From: an uncultured Duodenibacillus sp.
GTDB lineage: Bacteria; Pseudomonadota; Gammaproteobacteria; Burkholderiales; Burkholderiaceae_F
Assembly (NCBI GenBank): GCA_944390745.1
Contig: CALXQK010000016.1
Coordinates: 47,608 to 111,607, forward strand
Reading direction: 5' to 3'
DNA: 64,000 bases
The position numbers and the translations under genes were made by a program. Below, in pieces: positions 38,012 to 45,534 of the stretch. The number at the start of each line of letters is the position of its first letter. Within the stretch, counting starts at the first letter, position 1. The notes beneath the pieces are model-generated. The model had not been told where the DNA came from, did no database searches, and was given only the letters and a program-made list of their open reading frames with translations.

Positions 38012-38977
38012 ATGATCTCCCGCAGAACGTTTCTTGCCTCAACCCTCGCCTCGGCCGCCGTGCTTGACGTGCACGCCGCGCAGAAAAGTCCCGAAGGCGC
38101 CGCCGAAAAACCCCTCAACGCCGCGCGCGCCAAGGTTTACTTCACGCGCGACCTGTCGGCCGAGGGGCCTCTGAAGCTCTACGCCAGGGTCAGCGGCGGC
38201 ATCAGCGGCAAGACCGCCCTGAAGCTTCACACGGGCGAGCCGCACGGCCCCAACATCATTCCGCGCGAATGGGTGAAGACCTTCCAAGCCTCGGTTCCCT
38301 GCACCATTGCCGAATGCAACGTGCTCTACGACAGCCCGCGCCAGAAGACGGCCGGACACCGCGAAACGCTCAAGACCAACGGCTGGACGTTCTCGCCGGT
38401 GGACATCATGGACGAGGACGGCGACGCTGCGCTGCCCATCCGCGGCGGCAAGTGGCTCAAGGAGGTGCACGTCGGCAAGCACCTTCTCAACTACGACTCG
38501 ATGATCGTGCTCACCCACTTCAAGGGCCACACGATGGGCGGCTTTGGCGGATGCCTCAAGAACGTCGCCATCGGCTGCGCCTCCGGCAGCCTCGGCAAGC
38601 TCGAGCTGCACCGCGAGGGCACGCAGACCTGGGCGGGCGGCCCGCGCTTCATGGAGCGCATGGTCGAGGGCGGCAAGGCCGTGGTCGATCACTTCGGGCA
38701 GCGCATCACGTACCTCTCGGTCATGCGCCGCATGAGCGTCGACTGCGACTGCGTGGGCACCGCCGCCGAGGAGCCCACGGTCAAGGACATCGGCATTCTC
38801 GCCTCCACCGACATTCTTGCCATTGACAAGGCGGCCGTCGACATGATCTACGCGCTGCCCGAAAAGGAGCGCCATGCGCTCGTCGAGCGCATTGAGTCCA
38901 GAAGCGGCCTGCGGCAGCTCTCCTACATGCGCGAGCTCGGCATGGGGACCGACCAGTACGACCTGGTCGAGATTTAG
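38012..38977 (+). CDS. Second exported DUF362 protein
   Basis: A 321-residue DUF362 protein with an RR-containing signal (MISRRTFLASTLASAAVLDV). The core has KVYFTRDLSAEGPLKLYARV, LKLHTGEPHGPNIIPREWVK, MIVLTHFKGHTMGGFGGCLK and ILASTDILAIDKAAVDMIYA. A good ribosome-binding site (AAAGGAGAAG) precedes the ATG. It is about 150 residues shorter than the DUF362 protein two genes upstream and only distantly similar. Biochemical role is unknown; export and neighbours suggest periplasmic redox or metal-centre work. Confidence 0.86.
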   Translation: MISRRTFLASTLASAAVLDVHAAQKSPEGAAEKPLNAARAKVYFTRDLSAEGPLKLYARVSGGISGKTALKLHTGEPHGPNIIPREWVKTFQASVPCTIAECNVLYDSPRQKTAGHRETLKTNGWTFSPVDIMDEDGDAALPIRGGKWLKEVHVGKHLLNYDSMIVLTHFKGHTMGGFGGCLKNVAIGCASGSLGKLELHREGTQTWAGGPRFMERMVEGGKAVVDHFGQRITYLSVMRRMSVDCDCVGTAAEEPTVKDIGILASTDILAIDKAAVDMIYALPEKERHALVERIESRSGLRQLSYMRELGMGTDQYDLVEI

Positions 38978-39245
38978 CCAACCCTTCCCCCTGCGCCCGG
39001 GAGTCCTCGCGAAAAAGGCCCCGGGCGTTTTTGCACCCGACGTCAAAATGCGGGCCTTGCCGAGGGCCCAAGATTGCCGCCTGGTACTGCGCAATTGCTG
39101 AGAAACTTTTCCCTGGACATGATCGTTTGCGCGCGTTGCGCCGATCCCGGCGCCGGAGCAAAATCTCAAGTTGAATCCTCTCCTTGCGGGAGGTGCAGCG
39201 GCACCGCCATCGATGCCGACATCTCAATTTCTTCTGGAGAAACCC

Positions 39246-39671
39246 ATGCAGCTCATGAAAACCGGTATCGGCCTTGTGATGTCGGCCGTTCTTTCGATCG
39301 GCGTTGCCTTTGCCCTGGAGCCCGTCGACCCGCAGCCCGCAAGTCCCCTCACCTACTCCAACCCCGCCTACCAGAAGGTGACGCCTGACGTGGCGCGCAA
39401 GATGATGGCCGAAGGGGTCGTGCTCATCGACGTGCGCTCGCCCGAGGAATTTGCCTCCGGCCACGTCAAGGGCGCGGTGAACGTGCCGCTTGACAAGTTC
39501 AAGAAGGGCATGCGCCTTGAGGCCGTTCCGGACGTCAACGACAAGGTGCTCGTGCAGTGCCGCTCGGGCGTGCGCGCTGAAAACGCCTCGAAAATTCTCA
39601 TCGAGTCGGGCTACAAGCACGTCTACAACGCCTACGGCACGCTGCAGTGGAAGGAACCCCTTGTGAAGTAG
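39246..39671 (+). CDS. Exported single-domain rhodanese-like protein
   Basis: A 141-residue protein with a signal peptide (MQLMKTGIGLVMSAVLSIGV, cleaved near AFA) and one rhodanese domain. VVLIDVRSPEEFASGHVKGA and the active-site loop VQCRSGVRAENASKIL carry the catalytic Cys, so sulfur transfer is possible. A periplasmic rhodanese fits an organism that respires sulfur oxyanions. It is followed by a strong terminator. Confidence 0.9.
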   Translation: MQLMKTGIGLVMSAVLSIGVAFALEPVDPQPASPLTYSNPAYQKVTPDVARKMMAEGVVLIDVRSPEEFASGHVKGAVNVPLDKFKKGMRLEAVPDVNDKVLVQCRSGVRAENASKILIESGYKHVYNAYGTLQWKEPLVK

Positions 39672-39712
39672 CGGTCTGCCTGCGGCTGACCGCCGTCGCT
39701 TCCAGCTGAACG

Positions 39713-39750
39713 CCTCCCGGTCCGGCTTTCCGGCCCGGGAGGATTTTTTT
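39713..39750 (+). terminator. Rho-independent terminator after the rhodanese gene
   Basis: CCTCCCGG (39713-39720) pairs with CCGGGAGG (39735-39742), with an inner CCGG pair in the loop, followed by A and seven T (39744-39750). Confidence 0.85.
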
Positions 39751-39802
39751 CATGGAAGGCAAACCCGGCCCCGCCAGTCGTGCGCGGCAGGTCCGCCGCG
39801 CG

Positions 39803-39832
39803 AAAAAAAGCGCCGGTGTTTGTGCCGGCGCC
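39803..39832 (-). terminator. Rho-independent terminator after the porin gene
   Basis: On the minus strand GCGCCGG-N8-CCGGCGC (stem 39810-39832) is followed by seven T (39809-39803), about 50 nt after the porin stop. Confidence 0.85.
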
Positions 39833-39882
39833 AAAAAAAAAATGAGGAGAGAAAAAATGACTTCGACGGGAGAAAAATCCGG

Positions 39883-41007
39883 CTAGAAGCTGTGGATCAG
39901 ACCCACCGTGCCGCTGTAGCGCGTGGCGGTGGTGACTTCATAGTCGTCCTGGGTCCAGGCCGCGCCCATGTAGAGCGTGGTGCGCTTGCTCAGCTTGTTT
40001 TCCCAGCCCACCGAAATGTTGCTGCGGTTGATGTCGTGACCGTCGGGACGCTCGGCCGAGGGTTCGGCCGTCATGTAGGTGAGCGACACGCGCAGGTTGC
40101 CGCCGAGAACCGGCGTGTTGATGCCGGTGTTGACGCCCCAGCCCTGCAGATCGCTGTTCTCAAAGACGCCCGAGAGCTTGCTGCGGTCGCCGTAGAAGTC
40201 CATCGACAGCGGCATGTGATCGAAGTACACGCCCATGAGGAAGACCTTCACGGCCGAGAAGTCGTAGGCGCCGCCCGCGGACACCACCAGGCCGTCGTCC
40301 GGATCGCTCGTTGCGTCCGAAACCGCGTCGTAGCTCTTCCAGTTGAAGCGCTCGACGGCGCCGGCCGCATTGAACGCCCCGTTCTTGTAGGTGGCGGCAA
40401 TGCCGTAGTAGCGGTCGGTCGAGGACTGGTTCTCCTCCTCGTACTCATCGACGTCGTAACCGCCCGAGTACTGCACGTACAGACGCAGACCCGCGAACTC
40501 GGGCGAGGAGTACATCATCACGTTGTCGTAGCGCAGCAGGTTGCCGGCAAAGATCGCGTTGTAGCCCGGGATCGTGTCGCCGTAGCCCGTCGAGATCGGG
40601 GCGATGGTGCCCGCATAGATGCACGAGGAGCCGGTCGAGCCCGTCATGCGGGTCATGCGGCCGAACTTGAGGTTGCCGAAGGCGCCCTCAACGTAGAGCG
40701 TCGACTCGCGGTCAAAGAACTTGCCGTTGGCGGGCAGCTCGCCCGTGTCGCCGCTAAAGCCGTTTTCAAGAATGAAGCCCACACGGGTGCCGTTGCCGAG
40801 GTCTTCCGATCCCTTGAAGCCGAAGCGCGAGCCGAGGTTCTTGCCGGAGGTGAGCTCGGTCGTGTGCGAGGTCGTCGTGCCGTTGTCCACGCCCGTGTAC
40901 ATCAGACCGTAGTCCACAAGGCCGTAGATCGTCACGTCGGCAGCAGAGGCCGCCATGGATGCCGCGGCCGCAGCGGCGGCGATCGCGGTAAGTTTCATCG
41001 TTTTCAT
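39883..41007 (-). CDS. Outer-membrane porin (Gram-negative porin family)
   Basis: A 374-residue beta-barrel protein with a signal peptide (MKTMKLTAIAAAAAAASMAA, cleavage ASA-A) and the betaproteobacterial porin start ADVTIYGLVDYGLMYTGVDN. Later segments SRFGFKGSEDLGNGTRVGFI and FDRESTLYVEGAFGNLKFGR also match the family, and the final GLIHSF ends in the Phe needed for Bam-dependent assembly. It begins 42 nt after a tetraheme cytochrome gene on the same strand, so nutrient entry and electron transfer may be co-expressed. Confidence 0.93.
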   Translation of the reverse strand: MKTMKLTAIAAAAAAASMAASAADVTIYGLVDYGLMYTGVDNGTTTSHTTELTSGKNLGSRFGFKGSEDLGNGTRVGFILENGFSGDTGELPANGKFFDRESTLYVEGAFGNLKFGRMTRMTGSTGSSCIYAGTIAPISTGYGDTIPGYNAIFAGNLLRYDNVMMYSSPEFAGLRLYVQYSGGYDVDEYEEENQSSTDRYYGIAATYKNGAFNAAGAVERFNWKSYDAVSDATSDPDDGLVVSAGGAYDFSAVKVFLMGVYFDHMPLSMDFYGDRSKLSGVFENSDLQGWGVNTGINTPVLGGNLRVSLTYMTAEPSAERPDGHDINRSNISVGWENKLSKRTTLYMGAAWTQDDYEVTTATRYSGTVGLIHSF

Positions 41008-41049
41008 TTTTGAATTCTTCTTTGGTTGACTGCAGAAGGAACGCCTGCC

Positions 41050-41415
41050 CTAGGGCACCTTGAACTTGAACTGGTGGCACTGGTCGCAGAAGTTTTCGCT
41101 TGCGGCGTGGCCGAAGTGGCAGTTCGAGCAGTCAAGGTCCGAGCCGTAGTGCGGCGAGACGTGCGGATTGGTCGGCTTGACATTGGCCGTCTTCTTGACG
41201 AGCGCGTCCTTGGCGTGGCAGGCCGTGCAGGTTTCAATCGTGGGCGTCTGGGGATTCTTCTCATCAGGGCCGTGGCACATCTTGCAGTTGATGCCCTTGG
41301 CCGCGTGGCGGTCGGCCAGAAACCCGTCGGCGGCCGAGGCGCCCATGGAGGCCGCCATCAGCGCGGCCGTGGCGGCAAAGAGCGCCGCCTTCAGGGCCTT
41401 CGAAGCTTTCATCAT
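41050..41415 (-). CDS. Periplasmic tetraheme cytochrome c
   Basis: A 121-residue protein with a signal peptide (MMKASKALKAALFAATAALM, cleavage ASA-A) and four CxxCH heme sites: CKMCH, CTACH, CSNCH and CDQCH. Size and layout match the small tetraheme domain that feeds electrons to FAD-type fumarate reductases in Shewanella, where it is fused to the flavoprotein. Here the flavoprotein is a separate gene starting 268 nt away on the other strand (41683). The likely role is electron delivery from the membrane quinol-oxidising cytochrome to that reductase. It has an AAGGAG ribosome-binding site. Confidence 0.92.
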   Translation of the reverse strand: MMKASKALKAALFAATAALMAASMGASAADGFLADRHAAKGINCKMCHGPDEKNPQTPTIETCTACHAKDALVKKTANVKPTNPHVSPHYGSDLDCSNCHFGHAASENFCDQCHQFKFKVP

Positions 41416-41514
41416 GTCCTACTCCTTGGGGGAAGTTGCTTGGTTCGGCAGACGCCCAGCAGGCGGACGCCTTCCGAGATTGGCAGACATTTTGAGCGCG
41501 GCCCCCGCCGCGGC

Positions 41515-41552
41515 ACTACATCCCGCAGGATGTACATCCGACGGGATGTAGT
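41515..41552. promoter_or_regulatory. Nested palindromic operator between cytochrome c and flavoprotein reductase
   Basis: A perfect 11-bp inverted repeat, ACTACATCCCG (41515-41525) / CGGGATGTAGT (41542-41552), encloses a perfect 12-bp palindrome, GGATGTACATCC (41528-41539). Four copies of the half-site GGATGTA/TACATCC are thus arrayed with dyad symmetry in the divergent promoter region. This is a strong candidate for a dimeric regulator site; the response regulator at 44818 is one candidate. Confidence 0.7.
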
Positions 41553-41682
41553 CTGCGCCCGGCAGACGGTTTGACAATACCGCTCATGGTGAAGCGCCGC
41601 TGCGTTTCAATGACGGTCCTGGGGGACCCGGGATGCGGTGCTTGATGCAACCAATACGAAACACCCACAAAGGATTGAAATC

Positions 41683-43245
41683 ATGCAAACGATTGACACC
41701 TCCCGCCGCGGCTTTCTGAAGTCTGCCGCCGCCGTCACCGGCGCCATGATGGCCGCTGCCGCCGCCAACGCCGGCATCCCCGCCTCCGCCGTCAAGTCCT
41801 ATGAAGAGGAGTTCGACGTCGTCATCATCGGTTCGGGCTTTGCCGGCATGGCCTGCGCCCTGAAGGCCGGCCAGGCCGGTCTGCGCGTTCTGATGCTCGA
41901 GAAGATGAGCGTCGTGGGCGGCAACTCCGCCATCTGCGGCGGCAACGTCGCCTGCCCGGTCAACCCCGTGCAGAAGGCCCAGGGCATCAAGGACAGCAAG
42001 GAGCTCTTCATCGAGGACTGCCTGCGCGACGGCCTCGGCATCAACCACACGAACCTTCTGGCCACCATCGCCGACCGCTGCAACGACACCATCAAGATGG
42101 TGATGGACCTCGGCTGCGAGTTCGTTCCCAACCACATGCTCTTTGAGGGCGGCCACTCGGTTCCCCGCTCCTATGAAATCAAGGCCGGCTCGGGCTCGGG
42201 CTACATCCGTCCGATGCACGCCGCCCTCAAGAAGATCAAGAACGTCGTCATCCGCACCCGCGCCAAGTTCGACGACTTCATCGTGAGCGCCGACAAGAGC
42301 GAAGTGCTCGGCGTCACCTACCGCTCCGGCTATCGCTTCGACAGCAAGCTCAAGAGCGACGACCTGGAAAACAAGAGCGGCAAGACCCACACCGTTCGCG
42401 CCAAGCTCGGCGTGATGCTTGCCGCCGGCGGCTTCTCGCGCGACATCTGGTTCCGCCAGATCCAGGATCCTCGCGTGGTTCCGACGACCGACTCGACCAA
42501 CCAGCCCGGCGCCACGGCCGGCGTCCTGATCAAGGCCCTCGGCATCGGCGCGGCTCCCGTGCAGCTGTGCTGGCTGCAGTTCCTGCCGTACTGCAACCCG
42601 CGTGAAAAGGGCTTCGGCGTTTCGGTGAACTTCACCAACCACGCCTGCATGGACCTCGGCCTCGTGGTCGACCGCAAGACCGGCAAGCGCTTCATGGACG
42701 AGCACGCCGGCCGCAAGATCAAGGCCGACGCCCTCTTCAAGGTCATCGGCAGCGACGAGAACTACCCGATCGCCGTCTGCGACGACGCCATCGTCAAGGC
42801 CATCAACCCCTCGTTCGTGCGTCTGCCCCTTGAGATGGGCACGGTCAAGAAGTTCGACACGCTCGAGGCGCTGGCCGACCACTTCGGCATCAAGAAGGAC
42901 GCGTTCCTTGCCGAGGTCAAGAAGTTCAACAAGTTCGTCGCCGAGGGCGAGGACAAGGACTTCCACCGCATCCTGAAGTTCAACAAGGGTCTCGACGTCT
43001 CCAAGCCCCCGTTCTACGGCATCGAGGTGAGCCCGAAGATCCACCACACCATGGGCGGCGTGATGATCAACGAGAAGGCCCAGGTGATTTCGGCCACCAC
43101 GCACGCTCCGATCAAGGGGCTCTTTGCGGGCGGCGAGGTCACGGGCGGCGTGCACGGCGCCTCGCGTCTGGGCACCGTGGCCGTGATCGACGCCCTCACC
43201 TTCGGCATGATCGCCGGTGAAGGCTTCGCGAAGATGAAGGCCTAA
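41683..43245 (+). CDS. Tat-exported flavoprotein reductase (fumarate reductase / flavocytochrome c type)
   Basis: A 520-residue FAD enzyme with a Tat signal (TSRRGFLKSAAAV). The FAD-binding start is FDVVIIGSGFAGMACALKAG with LMLEKMSVVGGNSAICGG; later come RAKLGVMLAAGGFSRD, FMDEHAGRKIK and the C-terminal HHTMGGVMIN and GLFAGGEVTGGVHGASRLG, which match the fumarate reductase/urocanate reductase family. Such enzymes reduce a double bond in an organic acid as a respiratory acceptor. Heme domains are absent and are presumably supplied by the divergent tetraheme cytochrome. The exact acceptor is not readable; these enzymes are greatly expanded in Sutterellaceae. The ATG at 41683 has an AAAGGA site. 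Confidence 0.92.
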   Translation: MQTIDTSRRGFLKSAAAVTGAMMAAAAANAGIPASAVKSYEEEFDVVIIGSGFAGMACALKAGQAGLRVLMLEKMSVVGGNSAICGGNVACPVNPVQKAQGIKDSKELFIEDCLRDGLGINHTNLLATIADRCNDTIKMVMDLGCEFVPNHMLFEGGHSVPRSYEIKAGSGSGYIRPMHAALKKIKNVVIRTRAKFDDFIVSADKSEVLGVTYRSGYRFDSKLKSDDLENKSGKTHTVRAKLGVMLAAGGFSRDIWFRQIQDPRVVPTTDSTNQPGATAGVLIKALGIGAAPVQLCWLQFLPYCNPREKGFGVSVNFTNHACMDLGLVVDRKTGKRFMDEHAGRKIKADALFKVIGSDENYPIAVCDDAIVKAINPSFVRLPLEMGTVKKFDTLEALADHFGIKKDAFLAEVKKFNKFVAEGEDKDFHRILKFNKGLDVSKPPFYGIEVSPKIHHTMGGVMINEKAQVISATTHAPIKGLFAGGEVTGGVHGASRLGTVAVIDALTFGMIAGEGFAKMKA

Positions 43246-43263
43246 TCCCCCGGGACTGACCTG

Positions 43264-43317
43264 AGAAGAAGGCCTGCAGCCCCCCGCAAGGGGCGCTCTG
43301 CAGGCCTTCTTCCTTTT
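43264..43317 (+). terminator. Terminator after the flavoprotein reductase
   Basis: A long stem, GAAGAAGGCCTGCAG / CTGCAGGCCTTCTTC, with an inner CCCC-GCAA-GGGG hairpin, is followed by CTTTT. It lies about 20 nt after the stop and may also stop transcription arriving from the convergent gene. Confidence 0.75.
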
Positions 43318-43375
43318 GAGTGCGCCTATTTTTTTGTTAGTGCGCCTGTTTTGTCCCCGGGCCGCAGGGCGCGCT

Positions 43376-44821
43376 TCAGCCGACCCGGCGCGCGGCCTCG
43401 GCGCCGGCGATGCGCCCCATCACGAGGCACTGCAAAAGCCCCGTGCCGCCCAGTCGGTCCGAGCCCCAGATGCCGCCGGCGGTTTCGCCTGCGGCGTAAA
43501 GCCCGTCGATCGCCGAGCCGTCGGCGCGAAGCACCCGGGCGCGCGCATCAATGTGCAGGCCCCCGAGCGTGGAGTGCATCATGAGCTGCTCGCGGCCCCA
43601 GTAAAAAGGCGGCTTTTCAATCGTCTGCGTGTAGGCGGTGCGGCCGAACTCATCGGGACTGCCGCTGCGGGCGGCCTCGTTGAACCGTTCAAGCGTCCGG
43701 CGCAGGGCCATGGAGGAAACGCCCATGTCGCGGGCCATCTCCTCGATCGAATCGGCGCGATGAATGTTTCCGGCGGTGAGCTTGGCCCCGGCGTTGACGC
43801 CCTTGATCGACTGCGCATCCGTAATCACGTACATCACCCGCTCGGGCAGCCGCGCGATGGCCCGGGCAATGTCGCCCGTGCTTGCCGTTTCATCCACAAA
43901 GCGCTCGCCCTCGGCGTTGACGTAGACCTCGCCTCCGATGTAGTCGAGCATGCGCCCGCCCCAGTAGCTCAAAAGCACAATCTTGTCCATGTCCACCCAG
44001 GCCGCGCCCAGCTCGCGCGCCAGATACAGACCGTCGCCCGTTGCCGGGTCATCGAGCACGCCGTGGGGATTGGCCGTCGTCGGCAGATCGTGCGTGGGCT
44101 CGGGGTGAAAATACATTCTGAGCGCAAGGTTTGCGGTAAAGCCGCCCGTTGCAAGCACCACGCGGCGCGCCCGCAGCGCCTCGCCCGCCATCCGGCGCAG
44201 GTCCTGCACCTCAAGCAGAAAGTCCCCGGCCTCGCCCCTGATTGACGTGACCCGCGACAGCAGCCGGGACTCAACCCCGAGACTGCGGCTTCTTGCATGC
44301 AGGTCCAGGATGTAGCGCCGCGCCCCCATGTTGCCGAAGGCCGTCACGCAGCGCTTCTGCAGATTGCCGAAGGCGCGAAAGATCGTCGGGGAAAAGCGCA
44401 CGCCCTGGCGCACAAGCCAGGAGACGTCCCCGGCCGAGCGCCCGGCGATGAGCCGCACCAGCGGCTCGTCGATGTCATTTCCCACGGCCCGCGCGTCAGC
44501 CGTGAACTTCTCAACCGAATCCACAATGCCCTGCGCGGCCTGCCGCGGGGGATCGACAAAGGCAAGCGAGCCGCTAGCCATCGCCGTGTGGCCGCCGATT
44601 ACAGGCGCCTTTTCAAGCATCAGCACGCTCCGGGCGCCCTCAAGGCGCGCCGAAATCGCCGCGCAGTGCCCGGCCATGCCGCTTCCGACGACGACCACGT
44701 CCCAGATCCCTTCAGGGTCATCGGCGCGCGCGGGGCCCGCAGCGAGGGGGCCGCCAGCGGCGGCGATCGCAGCCAGCGCCTGAAGCCATGCGCGCCGGCT
44801 CATGCCGTGGGCTGGGCTCAT
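43376..44821 (-). CDS. Second exported flavoprotein reductase, coupled to the two-component system
   Basis: A 481-residue FAD-binding protein of the same superfamily as the 41683 gene, with a signal (MSRRAWLQALAAIAAAGG) carrying two Arg, then WDVVVVGSGMAGHCAAISAR, LMLEKAPVIGGHTAMASGSL, RRVVLATGGFTANL, and GLYAAGETAGGIWGSDRLGG with TGLLQCLVMGRIAG. It lacks the heme domain. Its ATG overlaps the stop of the response regulator by four bases (ATGA), so sensor, regulator and reductase are one operon, which suggests the sensed compound is related to the substrate. Substrate unknown. Confidence 0.9.
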   Translation of the reverse strand: MSPAHGMSRRAWLQALAAIAAAGGPLAAGPARADDPEGIWDVVVVGSGMAGHCAAISARLEGARSVLMLEKAPVIGGHTAMASGSLAFVDPPRQAAQGIVDSVEKFTADARAVGNDIDEPLVRLIAGRSAGDVSWLVRQGVRFSPTIFRAFGNLQKRCVTAFGNMGARRYILDLHARSRSLGVESRLLSRVTSIRGEAGDFLLEVQDLRRMAGEALRARRVVLATGGFTANLALRMYFHPEPTHDLPTTANPHGVLDDPATGDGLYLARELGAAWVDMDKIVLLSYWGGRMLDYIGGEVYVNAEGERFVDETASTGDIARAIARLPERVMYVITDAQSIKGVNAGAKLTAGNIHRADSIEEMARDMGVSSMALRRTLERFNEAARSGSPDEFGRTAYTQTIEKPPFYWGREQLMMHSTLGGLHIDARARVLRADGSAIDGLYAAGETAGGIWGSDRLGGTGLLQCLVMGRIAGAEAARRVG

Positions 44822-45477
44822 GACTGTCCTCCTGCGTTTTCTCCGGGACCAGCGCCCTCGAGAACGACGCCCATGCGCTTGAGCGTGCGATAGGCCTCAA
44901 GCGGACTCTTGACGCCCAGCTTGGCGAAGGCCTTGGCGCGGTGCATCTTCACCGTGGGCTCGGCAATGCCGAGCTTGCGGCCGATCACCTTGTTGGGCGT
45001 ATCGAGCGCGGCCAGAAGCACGATCTGCCGCTCGCGCGCCGTGAGCGACTCGAGGATCTCCTGGCTGCTGCGGGCCCTTTCGTCGCGCTGCGCGGCCGCC
45101 AGCGACTCCTCGACAGCCTTTTCAACCACCGCGAGCAGGTCAAAGGGCTTGACGGGCTTTTCAAGAAAGCTCGCCGCACCGCGCTGCATGGCGCTCACCG
45201 CCATCGGGATGTCGCCGTGTCCGGTAAGAAAGATCACCGGCAGCCGGCAGCCGCGCGCCAGAAGCTCCTGGTGCACCTCAATGCCCGTGAGTCCCTGCAT
45301 GCGCACGTCGAGAATGATGCAGCCCGCGCGCTGCAGGTCCGCCTTTTCAAGAAAGGCCTCGCCGCTTTCGTACTCCTCGACCTCCCAGCCGCGGGTCTTG
45401 AGCAGCAGCCGCTGCGAGACGCGAAAAAGCTCGTCGTCGTCAACAAGTCGAATCAAGGCAGCCTGGGAGGTCGTCAT
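44818..45477 (-). CDS. FixJ/TtrR-like response regulator
   Basis: A 219-residue two-domain regulator. The receiver has LIRLVDDDELFRVSQRLLLK (acidic pocket), the phosphoacceptor Asp in CIILDVRMQGLTGIEVH, VIFLTGHGDIPMAVSAMQRG and the Lys in SFLEKPVKPFDLL. The LuxR-type HTH is ESLTARERQIVLLAALDTPN then KVIGRKLGIAEPTVKMHRAK. The ATG at 45477 is chosen because it aligns with the receiver start; an earlier in-frame TTG nearly touches the kinase stop. It pairs with the sensor kinase upstream and is translationally coupled to the reductase downstream. It probably controls reductase or cytochrome genes here. Confidence 0.92.
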   Translation of the reverse strand: MTTSQAALIRLVDDDELFRVSQRLLLKTRGWEVEEYESGEAFLEKADLQRAGCIILDVRMQGLTGIEVHQELLARGCRLPVIFLTGHGDIPMAVSAMQRGAASFLEKPVKPFDLLAVVEKAVEESLAAAQRDERARSSQEILESLTARERQIVLLAALDTPNKVIGRKLGIAEPTVKMHRAKAFAKLGVKSPLEAYRTLKRMGVVLEGAGPGENAGGQS

Positions 45478-45534
45478 CGGTCGTGCTCCGTCTTCGCGCG
45501 AGGGCGCATGAAAAGGGAAATTGAACAAAACATG

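Noticed and set aside
41571-41576. TTGACA as a -35 box of the flavoprotein reductase gene
   Set aside because: A perfect hexamer, but no acceptable -10 lies 16-18 nt downstream.
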